A stretch of 64,000 bases of DNA from Verrucosispora sp. WMMD573 (GCF_027497175.1 NZ_CP114901.1:1054001-1118000); one strand, 5' to 3'; shown: positions 28,765-38,494, numbered from the stretch's first letter. Made by a program: numbers and translations. Notes: generated by a model from the sequence alone, not told the origin.

Positions 28765-29069
28765 GGCGAAAATCTGCCCCCGAAGCGATCGGCCAAGACG
28801 CCATTACCGGCGCCAGAGAAAAAGATCCCGGAGGGCGACAACGAGGTCCTGGAAGCTTTCCTACCGAACCGAGGAAAGGCGAAAGTGCTCGACGGCAGGG
28901 CAGAACAGCATGGCTCGCGGCAACGACCGGGGCTGGTCATGCCGCCGCCGTCACCCCGCATTCGATCGTGGCAAACATGCCAGAGCCATGAATATAACAG
29001 TCGATCGATCAGTGCGGGGGCCCGTCCGATCCGCAGCCGGGCGTACCCGGCGGTGCTCGGCAGGACGAT
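28765..29069. other. AT-richer intergenic region upstream of the DUF1906 gene
   Basis: This 305-base gap has no gene. On the minus strand it carries a TATATT-like box near 28990-28996 and a long untranslated leader to the ATG at 28764. A G-run (GGGGGC) 11 bases before that ATG may serve as ribosome-binding site. The lower GC fits with recent arrival of the DUF1906 locus. Confidence 0.4.
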
Positions 29070-29525
29070 TCAGAGGCCCAGTTGGCGGCGTACCTCGGCG
29101 GCCACCCGACCCCCCTCGGCCTGGCCGGCCACCGCGGCCTGGGCCGCCTTCATCGCCGGGCCCATCTGGGCCTTGCCGGTGAAGCCGCCCGCGGCGAGCG
29201 CCTGCGTCACCAGCTCGGTCAGCTCGGCGTCGGAGAGCTGCTTCGGCAGGTAGCGGTCCAGCACCTCGCCCTCGGCGCTCTCCCTCGCGGCCTGCTCGGC
29301 GCGGCCCGCGTCGGCGAAGGCGGTGGCGGCCTCGCGGCGCTTCTTGGCCTCCTTGGTCAGCACGGCCACCACCTCGTCGTCGCTGAGCTCCCGCTTGGCC
29401 TTGCCGGAGACCTCGGCCGTGCCCACGGCGGCCAGGGCCATCCGCAGCGTGGAGGTGGTCAGCTCATCGCGGGCCTTCAGGGCGGCGCGCATGTCGGCGG
29501 TGAGGCGATCCTTCAGCGTGCTCAT
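29070..29525 (-). CDS. GatB/YqeY domain protein
   Basis: The 151-residue product is a stand-alone YqeY-type protein related to the tRNA-binding tail of GatB. Typical segments are LKDRLTADMRAALKARDE, STLRMALAAVG, DDEVVAVLTKEAKKRREA and the C-terminal GPAMKAAQAAV. The precise role is unknown; the GatB-like fold suggests a link to tRNA. The ATG at 29525 follows a TAGTTT -10 box by 8 bases with no Shine-Dalgarno sequence, so the transcript is probably leaderless. It diverges from a metallophosphoesterase gene only 25 bases away. Confidence 0.9.
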   Translation of the reverse strand: MSTLKDRLTADMRAALKARDELTTSTLRMALAAVGTAEVSGKAKRELSDDEVVAVLTKEAKKRREAATAFADAGRAEQAARESAEGEVLDRYLPKQLSDAELTELVTQALAAGGFTGKAQMGPAMKAAQAAVAGQAEGGRVAAEVRRQLGL

Positions 29526-29533
29526 GGACGGTC

Positions 29534-29543
29534 AAACTACCCT
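29534..29543. promoter_or_regulatory. Overlapping divergent -10 boxes
   Basis: TACCCT (29538-29543) on the plus strand ends 7 bases before the ATG at 29551. TAGTTT on the minus strand (29534-29539) ends 8 bases before the ATG at 29525. The two hexamers share the bases 29538-29539, so the two polymerases cannot bind at once. Confidence 0.6.
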
Positions 29544-29550
29544 GATCGGC

Positions 29551-30444
29551 ATGCGAAAGCGCACACTATTCCGGCTCGCGACCGCAACCGTCGCCACCGG
29601 TGCCGCCGCCCTGGCGTACGCCTCCCTGGTCGAGCGCAACATGTTCACCCTCCGCCGCTTCGACGTGCCGGTGCTGCCGACCGGCACCGAGCCGCTGCGC
29701 GTGCTGCACCTGTCGGACCTGCACATGACCCCCAACCAGGTACGCAAGCAGCAGTGGGTCGCCTCGCTGGCCGCCCTCGATCCCGACCTCGTGGTGGTGA
29801 CCGGAGACAACATGGCGCACCCGGGTGCGGTGCCGGGGGTGCTGCGAGCGCTGCAACCCCTGCTCGACTACCCGGGTGCGTTCGTGTTCGGCTCGAACGA
29901 CTACACCGGGCCGGTCTGGAAGAACCCGTTCACCTACTTCCTGCCCGACCGGGAGTACACCGAGGGCGTCGAGCTGCCCTCCGACGAGCTGCGTGACGTG
30001 CTCGTCGGGGCCGGCTGGGTCGACCTGAACAACCGGCGGAACACGGTCAAGGCCGGCGGCCGGGCAATCGACATGGTCGGGGTGGACGACCCCCACGTCG
30101 AGCGGGACGACTACCCATCGGTTGCCGGGCCGATCTCCCCCGACGTCGACCTCTCCATCGCGCTCACCCACTCTCCCGAGCCCGCAGTGCTCGACGAGAT
30201 GGCCGCTGATGGCTTCGGGCTGCTGCTCGCCGGGCACACCCACGGTGGCCAGGTGTGCGTGCCGGGGGTAGGGGCGCTGGTGACCAACTGCGGGCTGCCC
30301 CGGTCGATGGCGAAGGGCCTGCACCGCTGGCCCGGATCGGATTCCTGGCTGCACGTCTCCGCCGGGCTCGGCACCCATCCGACCGCCCCCGTACGGTTCG
30401 CCTGCCCTCCGGAGGCCAGCCTGCTCACGCTGATCCCGCGCTGA
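29551..30444 (+). CDS. Membrane-anchored metallophosphoesterase
   Basis: The 297-residue product has an N-terminal hydrophobic helix (about 7-25) and a calcineurin-like phosphoesterase domain: [24 protein letters not shown] (a GNH variant in which His is replaced by Asp), ALTHSPE and [12 protein letters not shown]. The family (YkuE/YaeI-like; Rv3683 in mycobacteria) contains metal-dependent phosphodiesterases, some acting on lipid intermediates at the membrane. The ATG at 29551 gives the anchor directly and follows a -10 box by 7 bases; upstream in-frame codons lie within the divergent gene. The substitution in the GNH motif is worth noting, although this subgroup often has GSND. Confidence 0.9.
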   Translation: MRKRTLFRLATATVATGAAALAYASLVERNMFTLRRFDVPVLPTGTEPLRVLHLSDLHMTPNQVRKQQWVASLAALDPDLVVVTGDNMAHPGAVPGVLRALQPLLDYPGAFVFGSNDYTGPVWKNPFTYFLPDREYTEGVELPSDELRDVLVGAGWVDLNNRRNTVKAGGRAIDMVGVDDPHVERDDYPSVAGPISPDVDLSIALTHSPEPAVLDEMAADGFGLLLAGHTHGGQVCVPGVGALVTNCGLPRSMAKGLHRWPGSDSWLHVSAGLGTHPTAPVRFACPPEASLLTLIPR

Positions 30445-30468
30445 CCATCCGCGCCCCGGGTACCGAGT

Positions 30469-30496
30469 TTGAGCCTCGGGACGGGTGGGCTACTAT
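30469..30496 (+). promoter_or_regulatory. Promoter of tRNA-Pro
   Basis: TTGAGC (30469-30474), a 16-base spacer and TACTAT (30491-30496) stand 14 bases ahead of the mature tRNA 5' end. Confidence 0.65.
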
Positions 30497-30510
30497 TTGT
30501 CGGCACGCCT

Positions 30511-30587
<77 letters not shown>

Positions 30588-30591
30588 GGTG

Positions 30592-30630
30592 AGAGGGGCA
30601 CATCCAGCCACTGGATGTGCCCCTCTTTCC
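30592..30630 (+). terminator. Terminator after tRNA-Pro
   Basis: AGAGGGGCACATCCA (30592-30606) pairs perfectly with 30612-30626 around GCCAC and is followed by TTCC. Confidence 0.88.
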
Positions 30631-30723
30631 ATGGTGTGCCAACGGCATCGCCCGACCGGCGCATCGAGCGCGGCGAGTTTCCGAGGTCAGGTTTGGCCGA
30701 TGGGTCGACGGGGATGCGCGGTC

Positions 30724-31050
30724 ATGCGCATCGACGTGGACGAGCCCGACGCCCGCAACCTGTTCTGGGAAGGGATGCGAGACGTCGCCAACGCCGCCGC
30801 ACGCCATCAGGATCAAGCCCTCTACCAGGCAATCGTCAAGATCGGCAGAGCCGCGCTCGCACAGGGCGTCGATCTGGTGTCGTCGGGCGGCCTGTTCCTG
30901 CAATGCCCGATCTGCGACGCCCAGCCGGGTCAACTCTGTATCAACGTGGCCAGCCACCCGCTCGGAGATGGTGCCTGCCATCCGGAGCGCGTCGAGCTTG
31001 CGGCCAAGGCGTTCAGGGGAGAAGTGCCGATTCCCCCTCCGCTCCGCTGA
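30724..31050 (+). CDS. Small Cys-His zinc-finger-like protein
   Basis: The 108-residue product has a helical N-terminal part and a C-terminal CPICDAQPGQLC...H...CHPER pattern, like the short CPxC-x5-PGxxC zinc-binding modules seen in actinobacterial and phage small proteins. No signal peptide. The start at ATG 30724 is chosen because the protein opens cleanly with MRIDVDEPDARNL; an ATG at 30700 is possible. It sits after the tRNA-Pro terminator with no clear operon partner. The position behind a tRNA gene would fit a remnant of an integrated element, but no integrase is present. Confidence 0.68.
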   Translation: MRIDVDEPDARNLFWEGMRDVANAAARHQDQALYQAIVKIGRAALAQGVDLVSSGGLFLQCPICDAQPGQLCINVASHPLGDGACHPERVELAAKAFRGEVPIPPPLR

Positions 31051-31086
31051 CCCCTGGCCCGGCCCGCCGACGCCGAAATTTCCGCC

Positions 31087-31551
31087 TCAGCCGACCCGGC
31101 GGCGATGCTCGCGGCGCAGCCGAGCGGCCTGCACGGCGGCGACGCCGAGCAGGATCAGGAGCACCGGGCCGCCGCCGAGAACGACGAGTCCGGCCCCGAT
31201 GTTCGCGCCGATCGCTCCGGCGGTCACGATCCGCCAGCCGAGACCGACCAACGCACCGGCGACGATCAGCGGTACGAGCGCGAACCACCAGCGAGGATCA
31301 AGCTCGTGGGTGACCGTGGCGCGAATCAACAGGGCCAGCGACACCAGCAGAAGCACGCTGGCCACGGCCACCAGGACCCGGTCGCCGGCCTGGCCCAGGC
31401 TGACCGGCTCCACCGCGTAGTCGAGCGGCTCTCCCTCGGCCGCGAGCTGCCGCGCCGCCTCGCCGGTCAGGTCGCCGACGAGCCAGCCGGTCACCACCGG
31501 AGTGCTCAGCAGGAGGGCCACCACCAGCGGCCCAAGACCACGCCGCAACAC
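31087..31551 (-). CDS. Membrane protein, unknown
   Basis: The 154-residue product has about four hydrophobic segments (roughly 7-24, 60-78, 89-108 and 118-140) with an extracytoplasmic loop after the first, and a basic C-terminus LRREHRRRVG. The GTG at 31551 has GAGGGG 4 bases upstream and starts right before the first helix; the frame extends to 31704 but that would overlap the neighbouring gene. No family recognised. Confidence 0.7.
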   Translation of the reverse strand: MLRRGLGPLVVALLLSTPVVTGWLVGDLTGEAARQLAAEGEPLDYAVEPVSLGQAGDRVLVAVASVLLLVSLALLIRATVTHELDPRWWFALVPLIVAGALVGLGWRIVTAGAIGANIGAGLVVLGGGPVLLILLGVAAVQAARLRREHRRRVG

Positions 31552-31661
31552 GACACCCCTCTGTCCCGCCGGATCGGCCGGCCCGGAGCGACCACCGGCA
31601 ACCTCAGCAAACCAACGATAGTGATTCGCGTCGTTCCTCGTCGCCCCGGGCCGTCTTCCGG

Positions 31662-32120
31662 TCAGCAGTTCGTGTAGCCCGCGCCCTTCTTCGTCCAGGC
31701 GCACTTGTCGATCTGCTTGCCGCTGGCGTTGCGCAGGTACGCGGTGTCGCCGGTGTTGTTCCAGATGTAGTTGCCCGAGCCCCAGTATCGGGTCCCCGCC
31801 GTGTTCTTGCCCTTGCCGGTGCGGATGACGATGCTCTTGCCCTTGGCGATTCTGACGTCGCCGCTGAACTTGTAGACGTGGTTGGCCTTGTCGCGCAGGG
31901 TCCAGTTCTTCAGATTGATGGTGCTTGCCCGCCGGTTGGTGAGCTTCACGTACTCGGCGTTCAGGCTGGAATTTGACCGGTTGTCAGTGCCCGGCGAGTC
32001 GTAGTAGATCTTGGTGAGTTCGATGGCCGGGGTGGCAGCCTGTGCCGGGACGGCCGCAGTGAGCGAACCAGCCACCATCACGGCGAACGCGGCCACGAGC
32101 CCGATGAGCCTTCTCGTCAT
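31662..32120 (-). CDS. Secreted lamin-tail domain protein
   Basis: The 152-residue product has a Sec signal peptide (RRLIGLVAAFAVMVAG, cleavage after AQA near residue 29) and a lamin-tail domain: IELTKIYYDSPG, NAEYVKLTNR, INLKNWTLRDKANHVYKF and KGKSIVIRTGKG. Lamin-tail domains in bacteria occur in secreted or surface proteins and are thought to bind DNA or protein. Two Cys near the C-terminus can form a disulfide. The ATG at 32120 is preferred over the TTG at 32129. Confidence 0.88.
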   Translation of the reverse strand: MTRRLIGLVAAFAVMVAGSLTAAVPAQAATPAIELTKIYYDSPGTDNRSNSSLNAEYVKLTNRRASTINLKNWTLRDKANHVYKFSGDVRIAKGKSIVIRTGKGKNTAGTRYWGSGNYIWNNTGDTAYLRNASGKQIDKCAWTKKGAGYTNC

Positions 32121-32463
32121 ACGTGTCAACCCCCACGGACGGCGCCGGATCCTCGGCGCGGACCTGTCACGCCGACGCGTGACGGAGCGAGGTTAACGAC
32201 GCATCACGGCAGAGTGAATGCCCCGGCACGCGCTGCCACCGATTAGGGCCGACCGGGGACCCCCACACACCCGGCCGGCATCTCCGGCGCACCCGGCCGG
32301 CTCGCTGGAATCACCCGGTCCGACCGACGGGACTCGCCCCGCGACCATGATCAGCCGCCCGAACAGGTGGTCCGGACCACGCTTTCGGCATCCACTTCGG
32401 ACCGGTGGGCACGGTCGTCGGCAGCTCCTGCGGCTTCTGAAGCCGCCTCCTCCAGCGCCGGCT
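32121..32463. other. Intergenic region between lamin-tail and phosphoesterase genes
   Basis: This 343-base gap holds an operator-like palindrome at 32166-32183 close to the lamin-tail gene and most of a strong hairpin at 32427-32477. The stretch between shows nothing I can interpret. Confidence 0.4.
32166..32183. promoter_or_regulatory. Palindrome GTCACGC-N4-GCGTGAC, possible operator
   Basis: A perfect 7+7 inverted repeat around CGAC starts 46 bases upstream of the lamin-tail start codon, where a repressor or activator would bind. The protein is not known. Confidence 0.45.
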
Positions 32464-32477
32464 TCAGAAGCCGCAGG
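32427..32477. terminator. 19-bp-stem hairpin overlapping a stop codon
   Basis: The arm at 32427-32445 (CCTGCGGCTTCTGAAGCCG) pairs perfectly with 32459-32477. The right arm contains the last codons and TGA of the phosphoesterase gene. Each arm is also close to self-palindromic. Confidence 0.82.
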
Positions 32478-33243
32478 TCATGCCGGCGGTGTGGCTCACC
32501 TGGACGGTGTGCGTGACGCAGCCCGACCCGGACACCACGTGCAGCAGCAGTGCGGTCGGCTCGGCGACCCAACCGATCCGCTCGTCGTCGCTCATGGTCA
32601 ACGTCGACTGCCGCCAGGTGCTCGGTGCTACCGACAGCACCGTGCCCGCGAAGGCGGCGCTCACCGGGCGGTGCAGGTGGCCGGCGGCGACGCGTACCAC
32701 ATGGGGGTGTCGGCGCAGCACCTCGGCGAGCTCGGCACCGTCGGCGAGCCGGATCGAGTCGGCGGCCGGGATGCCGACCTCGACCGGTGGATGATGCAGG
32801 CAGACCACGGCCGGCACGTCGGCGCGCGCCGCCAGCACCCCGTCCAGCCAGGCGAGCTGCTCCGCACCGAGCCGCCCGCCGTCCGAGCCGGGGACCAGGG
32901 AGTCGAGCACGACCACGGTCGCTCCGGGGTGATCGACCTGGTAGTAAGCGGAGAAGCCGCCGCCGAGCCAGGGCGTGCCCCCGAAGGCGTCCAGCAGCGA
33001 CTCCCGGTCGTCGTGGTTGCCGGTGACCAGGTGCACCGGCAACGGAAACCGGCCGAGCACCTCGCGCAGCACGGCGTACTCGTCGGGACGGCCGTGATCA
33101 GCCAGGTCGCCGGTGATGACCACGCAGTCGGGTCGGGGGTTCAGCGCCAACACCCGGCCGAGCGCCCGGTGCAGGCCGGCCGCCGGCTCGGCGCCGAGGA
33201 CGCCGGTGGTCAGGTGCGGATCGCTGAGGTGGGCGATGAGCAT
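32464..33243 (-). CDS. Soluble metallophosphodiesterase (CpdA/GpdQ-like)
   Basis: The 259-residue product is a complete calcineurin-like phosphodiesterase with all metal motifs: AHLSDPHL, VITGDLADHG, TGNHDDRE, CLHHPP and AGHLHRP. Family members hydrolyse cAMP or glycerophosphodiesters. There is no signal peptide, so it is cytosolic. Its stop lies inside a strong hairpin. A GGDEF-domain gene is divergent upstream, with a shared 180-base region holding a 35-bp motif; a link to nucleotide signalling is a guess. Confidence 0.88.
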   Translation of the reverse strand: MLIAHLSDPHLTTGVLGAEPAAGLHRALGRVLALNPRPDCVVITGDLADHGRPDEYAVLREVLGRFPLPVHLVTGNHDDRESLLDAFGGTPWLGGGFSAYYQVDHPGATVVVLDSLVPGSDGGRLGAEQLAWLDGVLAARADVPAVVCLHHPPVEVGIPAADSIRLADGAELAEVLRRHPHVVRVAAGHLHRPVSAAFAGTVLSVAPSTWRQSTLTMSDDERIGWVAEPTALLLHVVSGSGCVTHTVQVSHTAGMTCGF

Positions 33244-33310
33244 CGGGCCTCCACTCGACCGGAGATCCCCACGCTATCGCCGCCGCGCCCGCCGCGTGGC
33301 CTCACAGGCC

Positions 33311-33345
33311 GTGTCCACATCCTGTGGATAGCACATGTGTACGAC
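33311..33345 (-). repeat. 35-bp dyad motif, copy A
   Basis: On the minus strand this begins GTCGTACACATGT and continues CTATCCACAGG(A)TGTGGAC. It matches 61992-62026 at 32 of 35 positions. It contains the inverted dyad TCCACA/TGTGGA and lies 67 bases upstream of the phosphodiesterase start. Confidence 0.8.
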
Positions 33346-33425
33346 CACAGCCGGCTCTCCGCCCCGCGTGAGTACGCTTGATCCGCGGCCCGGCGCCACC
33401 GGGAACCGATCCCACCTGGAACGAC

Positions 33426-34850
33426 GTGCGAGTGGATCACCAGCGAGTCATCCGTGACGTCACGGTCCGCCTGCCCATGGCGTCGACCGTCACCGAGGTC
33501 TGCGAAGCGGCCGTCGAGGCTCTCGCCCGGTACACCCCTGCCACGATCGCCGTCCTGCTGCACGTGCACGGCCGGCTCCGCTGCGTCGCCGCCACCGGAT
33601 CCTGGCAGGTCTTCGCCACCGTCGCCCCGGACGCCGGCATCGTCGGGCGGGTCTACACCGGTGGGCGTTCCGCAGTCGTCCCGGATGTCGCGGCCGACGC
33701 CGCGCACATCCCGGTACGCCCCGACGTCACCGCCGAGGTGTGCGTACCGGTGCTGAACCCGGCGGGGCGGACCGTCGGCGTACTCGACCTGCAGTGGACC
33801 GGGCCGGCCGACCTCGGCTCGTGGCGGCTGGTCGCCGAGCGGATCGCCGCCCGCCTCGGCACCCGGATCTCGGCGCTCGGCGGGCCGGTGGAGAGCCGCA
33901 GCGAGAAGCTGCTCCGGCACGTCTCGGCGATGACCGCCGCCAGCACCGAGTGGGACCTCATGACGGCGGCGATCGCCGCGGCCCGGGACGTGTCGACCCT
34001 TGCCGCGGCCGTCCTGCTGCTCGGTGGCCGGGGTGGCCCGCGACTCGGTGCCCCGACGGTCGCTCCGGGCGGGTTGGAGACCCGGATGCGTCGCGAACTG
34101 GCCGAGCTGGACGCCCCGGCGATCGGGCGCATCATCGACCGGGCCCACCGCTACGGCGCGGGCTACACCCTCGGTGAGGCCGGTCATCCACCGACCGACG
34201 AGCATCAACCACTGGTCCGGGCCGGCGTCAGCACGCTGGTGGCGGTGCCCTTCGGGCCGCCGGAGCGGGGTGGTGTGCTGCTGGTCGCCGACGAGCGGCT
34301 GCTGCGGCCGGACCCGACCACCGTCAACCTGCTGGAGCTGCTGGCCGGGCAGGCGTGGAGCTGCCTGGATCGGCTACGCACCCTGGAACGGCTGCGCGAG
34401 CAGGCCAGTTCCGACCCGCTGACCGGGCTGCGGCACACCGGTCCGTTCGGACAGCGGATCGCCACCGTGACGCCGGGTCGCACCGCCCTGCTGGCGATCG
34501 ACGTGGACGGGTTCAAGATAGTCAACGACACGTACGGCCACCAGGCGGGCGACCAGGTGCTGATCGGGCTCGCCCGGGCGTTGGAGGATGCGCTGCGCCA
34601 GGGCGACGAGTTGTACCGGATCGGCGGGGATGAGTTCGTCGCGGTGATCGAGGTGAATCGCCCCGAGGAGGCGGTCCGCGTCGCGGAACGGCTCACCGAG
34701 GCAGCTCGCCGGGTGGGCCGCACGATAAGCGTCGGAGTGGCTCTGCCTCGGCCCGGCGAGTCCCCCGAACTCGCCCTACGCCGCGCCGACCAAGCCCTCT
34801 ACGCGGTCAAACGACAGGGCCGCGACGGCGTCCACCTCTCCGCCGCCTAA
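33426..34850 (+). CDS. GAF-GAF-GGDEF diguanylate cyclase
   Basis: The 474-residue product has two GAF-like sensor domains (about 5-150 and 165-305) and a C-terminal GGDEF domain. The GGDEF signature is intact (400-404) and the inhibitory I-site RQGD stands the standard five residues before it, so c-di-GMP synthesis with product inhibition is expected. The domain also shows SSDPLTGL and DVDGFKIVNDTYGHQAGD. No membrane helix is seen, so it is a soluble sensor. The GTG at 33426 is my choice; the TTG at 33378 overlaps a TACGCT -10 box, and GTG 33432 is another option. Confidence 0.88.
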   Translation: MRVDHQRVIRDVTVRLPMASTVTEVCEAAVEALARYTPATIAVLLHVHGRLRCVAATGSWQVFATVAPDAGIVGRVYTGGRSAVVPDVAADAAHIPVRPDVTAEVCVPVLNPAGRTVGVLDLQWTGPADLGSWRLVAERIAARLGTRISALGGPVESRSEKLLRHVSAMTAASTEWDLMTAAIAAARDVSTLAAAVLLLGGRGGPRLGAPTVAPGGLETRMRRELAELDAPAIGRIIDRAHRYGAGYTLGEAGHPPTDEHQPLVRAGVSTLVAVPFGPPERGGVLLVADERLLRPDPTTVNLLELLAGQAWSCLDRLRTLERLREQASSDPLTGLRHTGPFGQRIATVTPGRTALLAIDVDGFKIVNDTYGHQAGDQVLIGLARALEDALRQGDELYRIGGDEFVAVIEVNRPEEAVRVAERLTEAARRVGRTISVGVALPRPGESPELALRRADQALYAVKRQGRDGVHLSAA

Positions 34851-34852
34851 CC

Positions 34853-35040
34853 CCCACCCCCCCCACCCCCCCACCCACCCGCGCCGCTCCCGCGCCGCTC
34901 CCGCGCCGCCCCGCGCCGCTCCCGTTGATCATGAGGTTATTGCTCCGGAGAGCGTTTCCCGCCGACAACAACTTCATGATCAACCCGAGTGGGCGGGGGT
35001 GAGGCGGTGGGGGGCGGGGCGGGGTGGGGGTGGGGGGAGT
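34853..35040. repeat. C-run / hairpin / G-run intergenic structure
   Basis: Between convergent genes, a C-rich run (34853-34885) and a GCGCCGCTCCC-type tandem repeat lead to an inverted repeat: 34924-34942 (GTTGATCATGAGGTTATTG) pairs with 34966-34984 at 17 of 19 positions. A G-rich run with many G3-G6 tracts follows to 35040. The flanking runs are complementary and the G tracts could form quadruplexes. Confidence 0.75.
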
Positions 35041-36101
35041 TAGGGGTGGGTGAGGGTTTTGGCGAGGAGTTCGGCGATCTGGGCGGTGTTGAGGGCGGCG
35101 CCCTTGCGGAGGTTGTCGCCGGTGACGAAGAAGTTCAACGCGCGCGGGTCGTCGATGGCGCGGCGGATTCGGCCGACCCAGGAGGGGTCGGTGCCCACCG
35201 CGTCGATCGGCATCGGGAACTCACCGGCGGCCGGATCGTCGACCACGATCACACCGGGCGCGTTGCGCAGCACACCACGGGCGCCCTCGGCGTCGATCTC
35301 GGTGGCGAAGACGGCGTGCACCGCAACCGAGTGGCCGGTCACCACGGGTACCCGCACACAGGTGGCGGAGACCTTGAGGTCACGCAAACCGAGGATCTTG
35401 CGCGACTCGTTGCGCAGCTTCATCTCCTCGGACGACCAGCCAGCATCGGCCAGCGAGCCCGCCCAGGGAACCACGTTGAGCGCCAGCGGCGCGGGGAAAG
35501 GGCCGAGGTCGTCGCCGACCGCCTGCCGGACGTCGCCGGTACGCGAGCCGAGCAGCCGGTCGCCGGCCACCTTGGTCAACTGGTCGTGCAGCGCGTCCAC
35601 GCCGACCTGACCGGCTCCAGAGACCGCCTGGTACGAGGCGAGCACCAGTTCCCGCAGCCCGTACTCGCGGTGCAGCGGGGCGACCGCGACGATCATCGCG
35701 AGCGTCGTGCAGTTGGCGTTGGCGACGATGCCCCGAGGCCGGTTGCGCAACTGCTCCGGATTGATCTCGGGCACCACCAGCGGAACCTCGGGATCCATCC
35801 GGAAGGCACCGGAATTGTCCACCACGATGGCGCCACGACCGACCGCGATAGGCGCCCAGTGCGCGGCGACCTCGTCCGGCACGTCGAACATCGCCACGTC
35901 GACGCCGTCGAGCGCCTCCTCGGTGAGGACCTGAACGGTCAGTTCCTCGCCCCGGCAGCGGACCTTCCGACCGGCGGAGCGTTCGGAGGCGAGCAACCGG
36001 ATTTCACCCCAGACGTTGCGCCGCCCGGTGAGCAGCTCACACATCACCGTGCCGACGGCCCCCGTCGCCCCGACCACGGCCAGGGTGGGCAGCCTGGCCA
36101 C
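35040..36101 (-). CDS. asd: Aspartate-semialdehyde dehydrogenase
   Basis: The 353-residue enzyme reduces aspartyl phosphate to aspartate semialdehyde for lysine, threonine, methionine and diaminopimelate synthesis. NADP-binding GATGAVG is at the N-terminus, the catalytic Cys is in IVANANCTTLAM, and the YQAVSGAGQ segment and a basic/acidic C-terminal dimer region are normal. The GTG at 36101 lies 5 bases after the aspartokinase stop, so the two genes form an ask-asd operon as in other actinobacteria. Its stop abuts the G-rich structure described before it. Confidence 0.96.
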   Translation of the reverse strand: MARLPTLAVVGATGAVGTVMCELLTGRRNVWGEIRLLASERSAGRKVRCRGEELTVQVLTEEALDGVDVAMFDVPDEVAAHWAPIAVGRGAIVVDNSGAFRMDPEVPLVVPEINPEQLRNRPRGIVANANCTTLAMIVAVAPLHREYGLRELVLASYQAVSGAGQVGVDALHDQLTKVAGDRLLGSRTGDVRQAVGDDLGPFPAPLALNVVPWAGSLADAGWSSEEMKLRNESRKILGLRDLKVSATCVRVPVVTGHSVAVHAVFATEIDAEGARGVLRNAPGVIVVDDPAAGEFPMPIDAVGTDPSWVGRIRRAIDDPRALNFFVTGDNLRKGAALNTAQIAELLAKTLTHP

Positions 36102-36106
36102 CCGGG

Positions 36107-37372
<1,266 letters not shown>

Positions 37373-37593
37373 GACGGCGCACTCCCTCCCGGTTGCCCTG
37401 AGCGTGCCGACGCCGCCGGCACCGGGGCCGGCGGCGCGGGTCGGACGACCTCAGGGTATCGGGCGTCTCTGACCGCCAGGTCAGGAGATCCCACGATCCG
37501 GCCCGCAGACGCGGCCGGAGTGGCCTGCGACACGCGGAAAGGCCGGCCTTTCCGGGGCTGTGCCGATCCCCGCTCAACACTCAGAATGGCCGG

Positions 37594-38409
37594 GTGCCCG
37601 CCGCCCATCATCCGAACCGTCAGCTGACCGTCGCGCTCGCGCTCGCCGCGCCCGCACTACTCGCCGCCTGCTCGTCCGACCCGCCCACCGACCCCGCACC
37701 GCCGCCGACCGCCGCGCCCCGCCCGGCCGGTCCGGATGCGGCCCGGGACGAGTTGGCCGCCCTCGCCGCCGCCGCACAGGACCGGCACCTGGTCGCTCGG
37801 TACACCTTGAGGTCGGACGGGACCGCCGACCGGGTGGTCGTCTTCACCAGCGCGAACGACGGCAGTTGGCGGATGGACGTGCCGGGCGGGGCGCTCGGCG
37901 GCACCGCCGACATCACGCTGGCCGCGATCGCCGACGGGTTGTTCCAGTGCGGGCTGCCATCCGCCGCCCGACCCGAGCCGGCGAGCTGCGTACGCCTCGG
38001 TGAACCGGACGACACGCTGCCCCGCCGACTGGATCCCCGGGTGCAGCACCCGTTCACCGACTGGCTCGACGTGCTGACCGACCGGCGCGCCCCGCTGGCG
38101 GTGTCGCCGGCCATGGCGCCCGCCGACGCGACCGGCAGCTGCTACTCGGTGGAGACCACGGCGGCATCGATCAACCCGCCGCTGGACGTCGGCATCTACT
38201 GTTTCGACGCCGATGGCACGCCGACGGCGGTACGGGCGGCGTTCGGCACGCTGACGCTGGCCGCCCCACCCGAGCCGGCCCCGGGCACTGTGCAACTTCC
38301 CGCCCCGGTGGTCGAGGGTGAGCCGCTGGGCATGACCGCGCCGGTGGAACCCACCACGCCCGTGGGCACAGCGCCGACAGGTGCGGACGAGCGCGCGGGA
38401 ACGCCCTGA
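37594..38409 (+). CDS. Lipoprotein, unknown
   Basis: The 271-residue product has a signal peptide ending in a lipobox LLAACSS (Cys near residue 26), a Pro-rich linker, and a mature domain with two or three Cys pairs (LFQCGLPSAARPEPASC, GSCYSVE, GIYCFDADG) and a Pro-rich C-terminus. The pattern resembles LppX/LprG-size actinobacterial lipoproteins but I cannot name the family. The GTG follows CAGAAT by 6 bases, again the leaderless geometry with a weak -10 box. Confidence 0.8.
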   Translation: MPAAHHPNRQLTVALALAAPALLAACSSDPPTDPAPPPTAAPRPAGPDAARDELAALAAAAQDRHLVARYTLRSDGTADRVVVFTSANDGSWRMDVPGGALGGTADITLAAIADGLFQCGLPSAARPEPASCVRLGEPDDTLPRRLDPRVQHPFTDWLDVLTDRRAPLAVSPAMAPADATGSCYSVETTAASINPPLDVGIYCFDADGTPTAVRAAFGTLTLAAPPEPAPGTVQLPAPVVEGEPLGMTAPVEPTTPVGTAPTGADERAGTP

Positions 38410-38494
38410 CGACCTGTCCCGTTACGGGTGTCATTGCCCACATTCATCCAGCCCGGCCGGCACGACCAAAACGCTCATACGGGACACTTGCCCC

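Noticed and set aside
30724..31050. tRNA-Pro-linked integrated element
   Set aside because: No integrase and no repeat of the tRNA 3' end could be found; only a small gene follows.
33311..33345. Replication origin from DnaA-box-like sequences
   Set aside because: Only one inverted pair of imperfect boxes is present; no cluster, no AT-rich unwinding element and no dnaA/dnaN genes.
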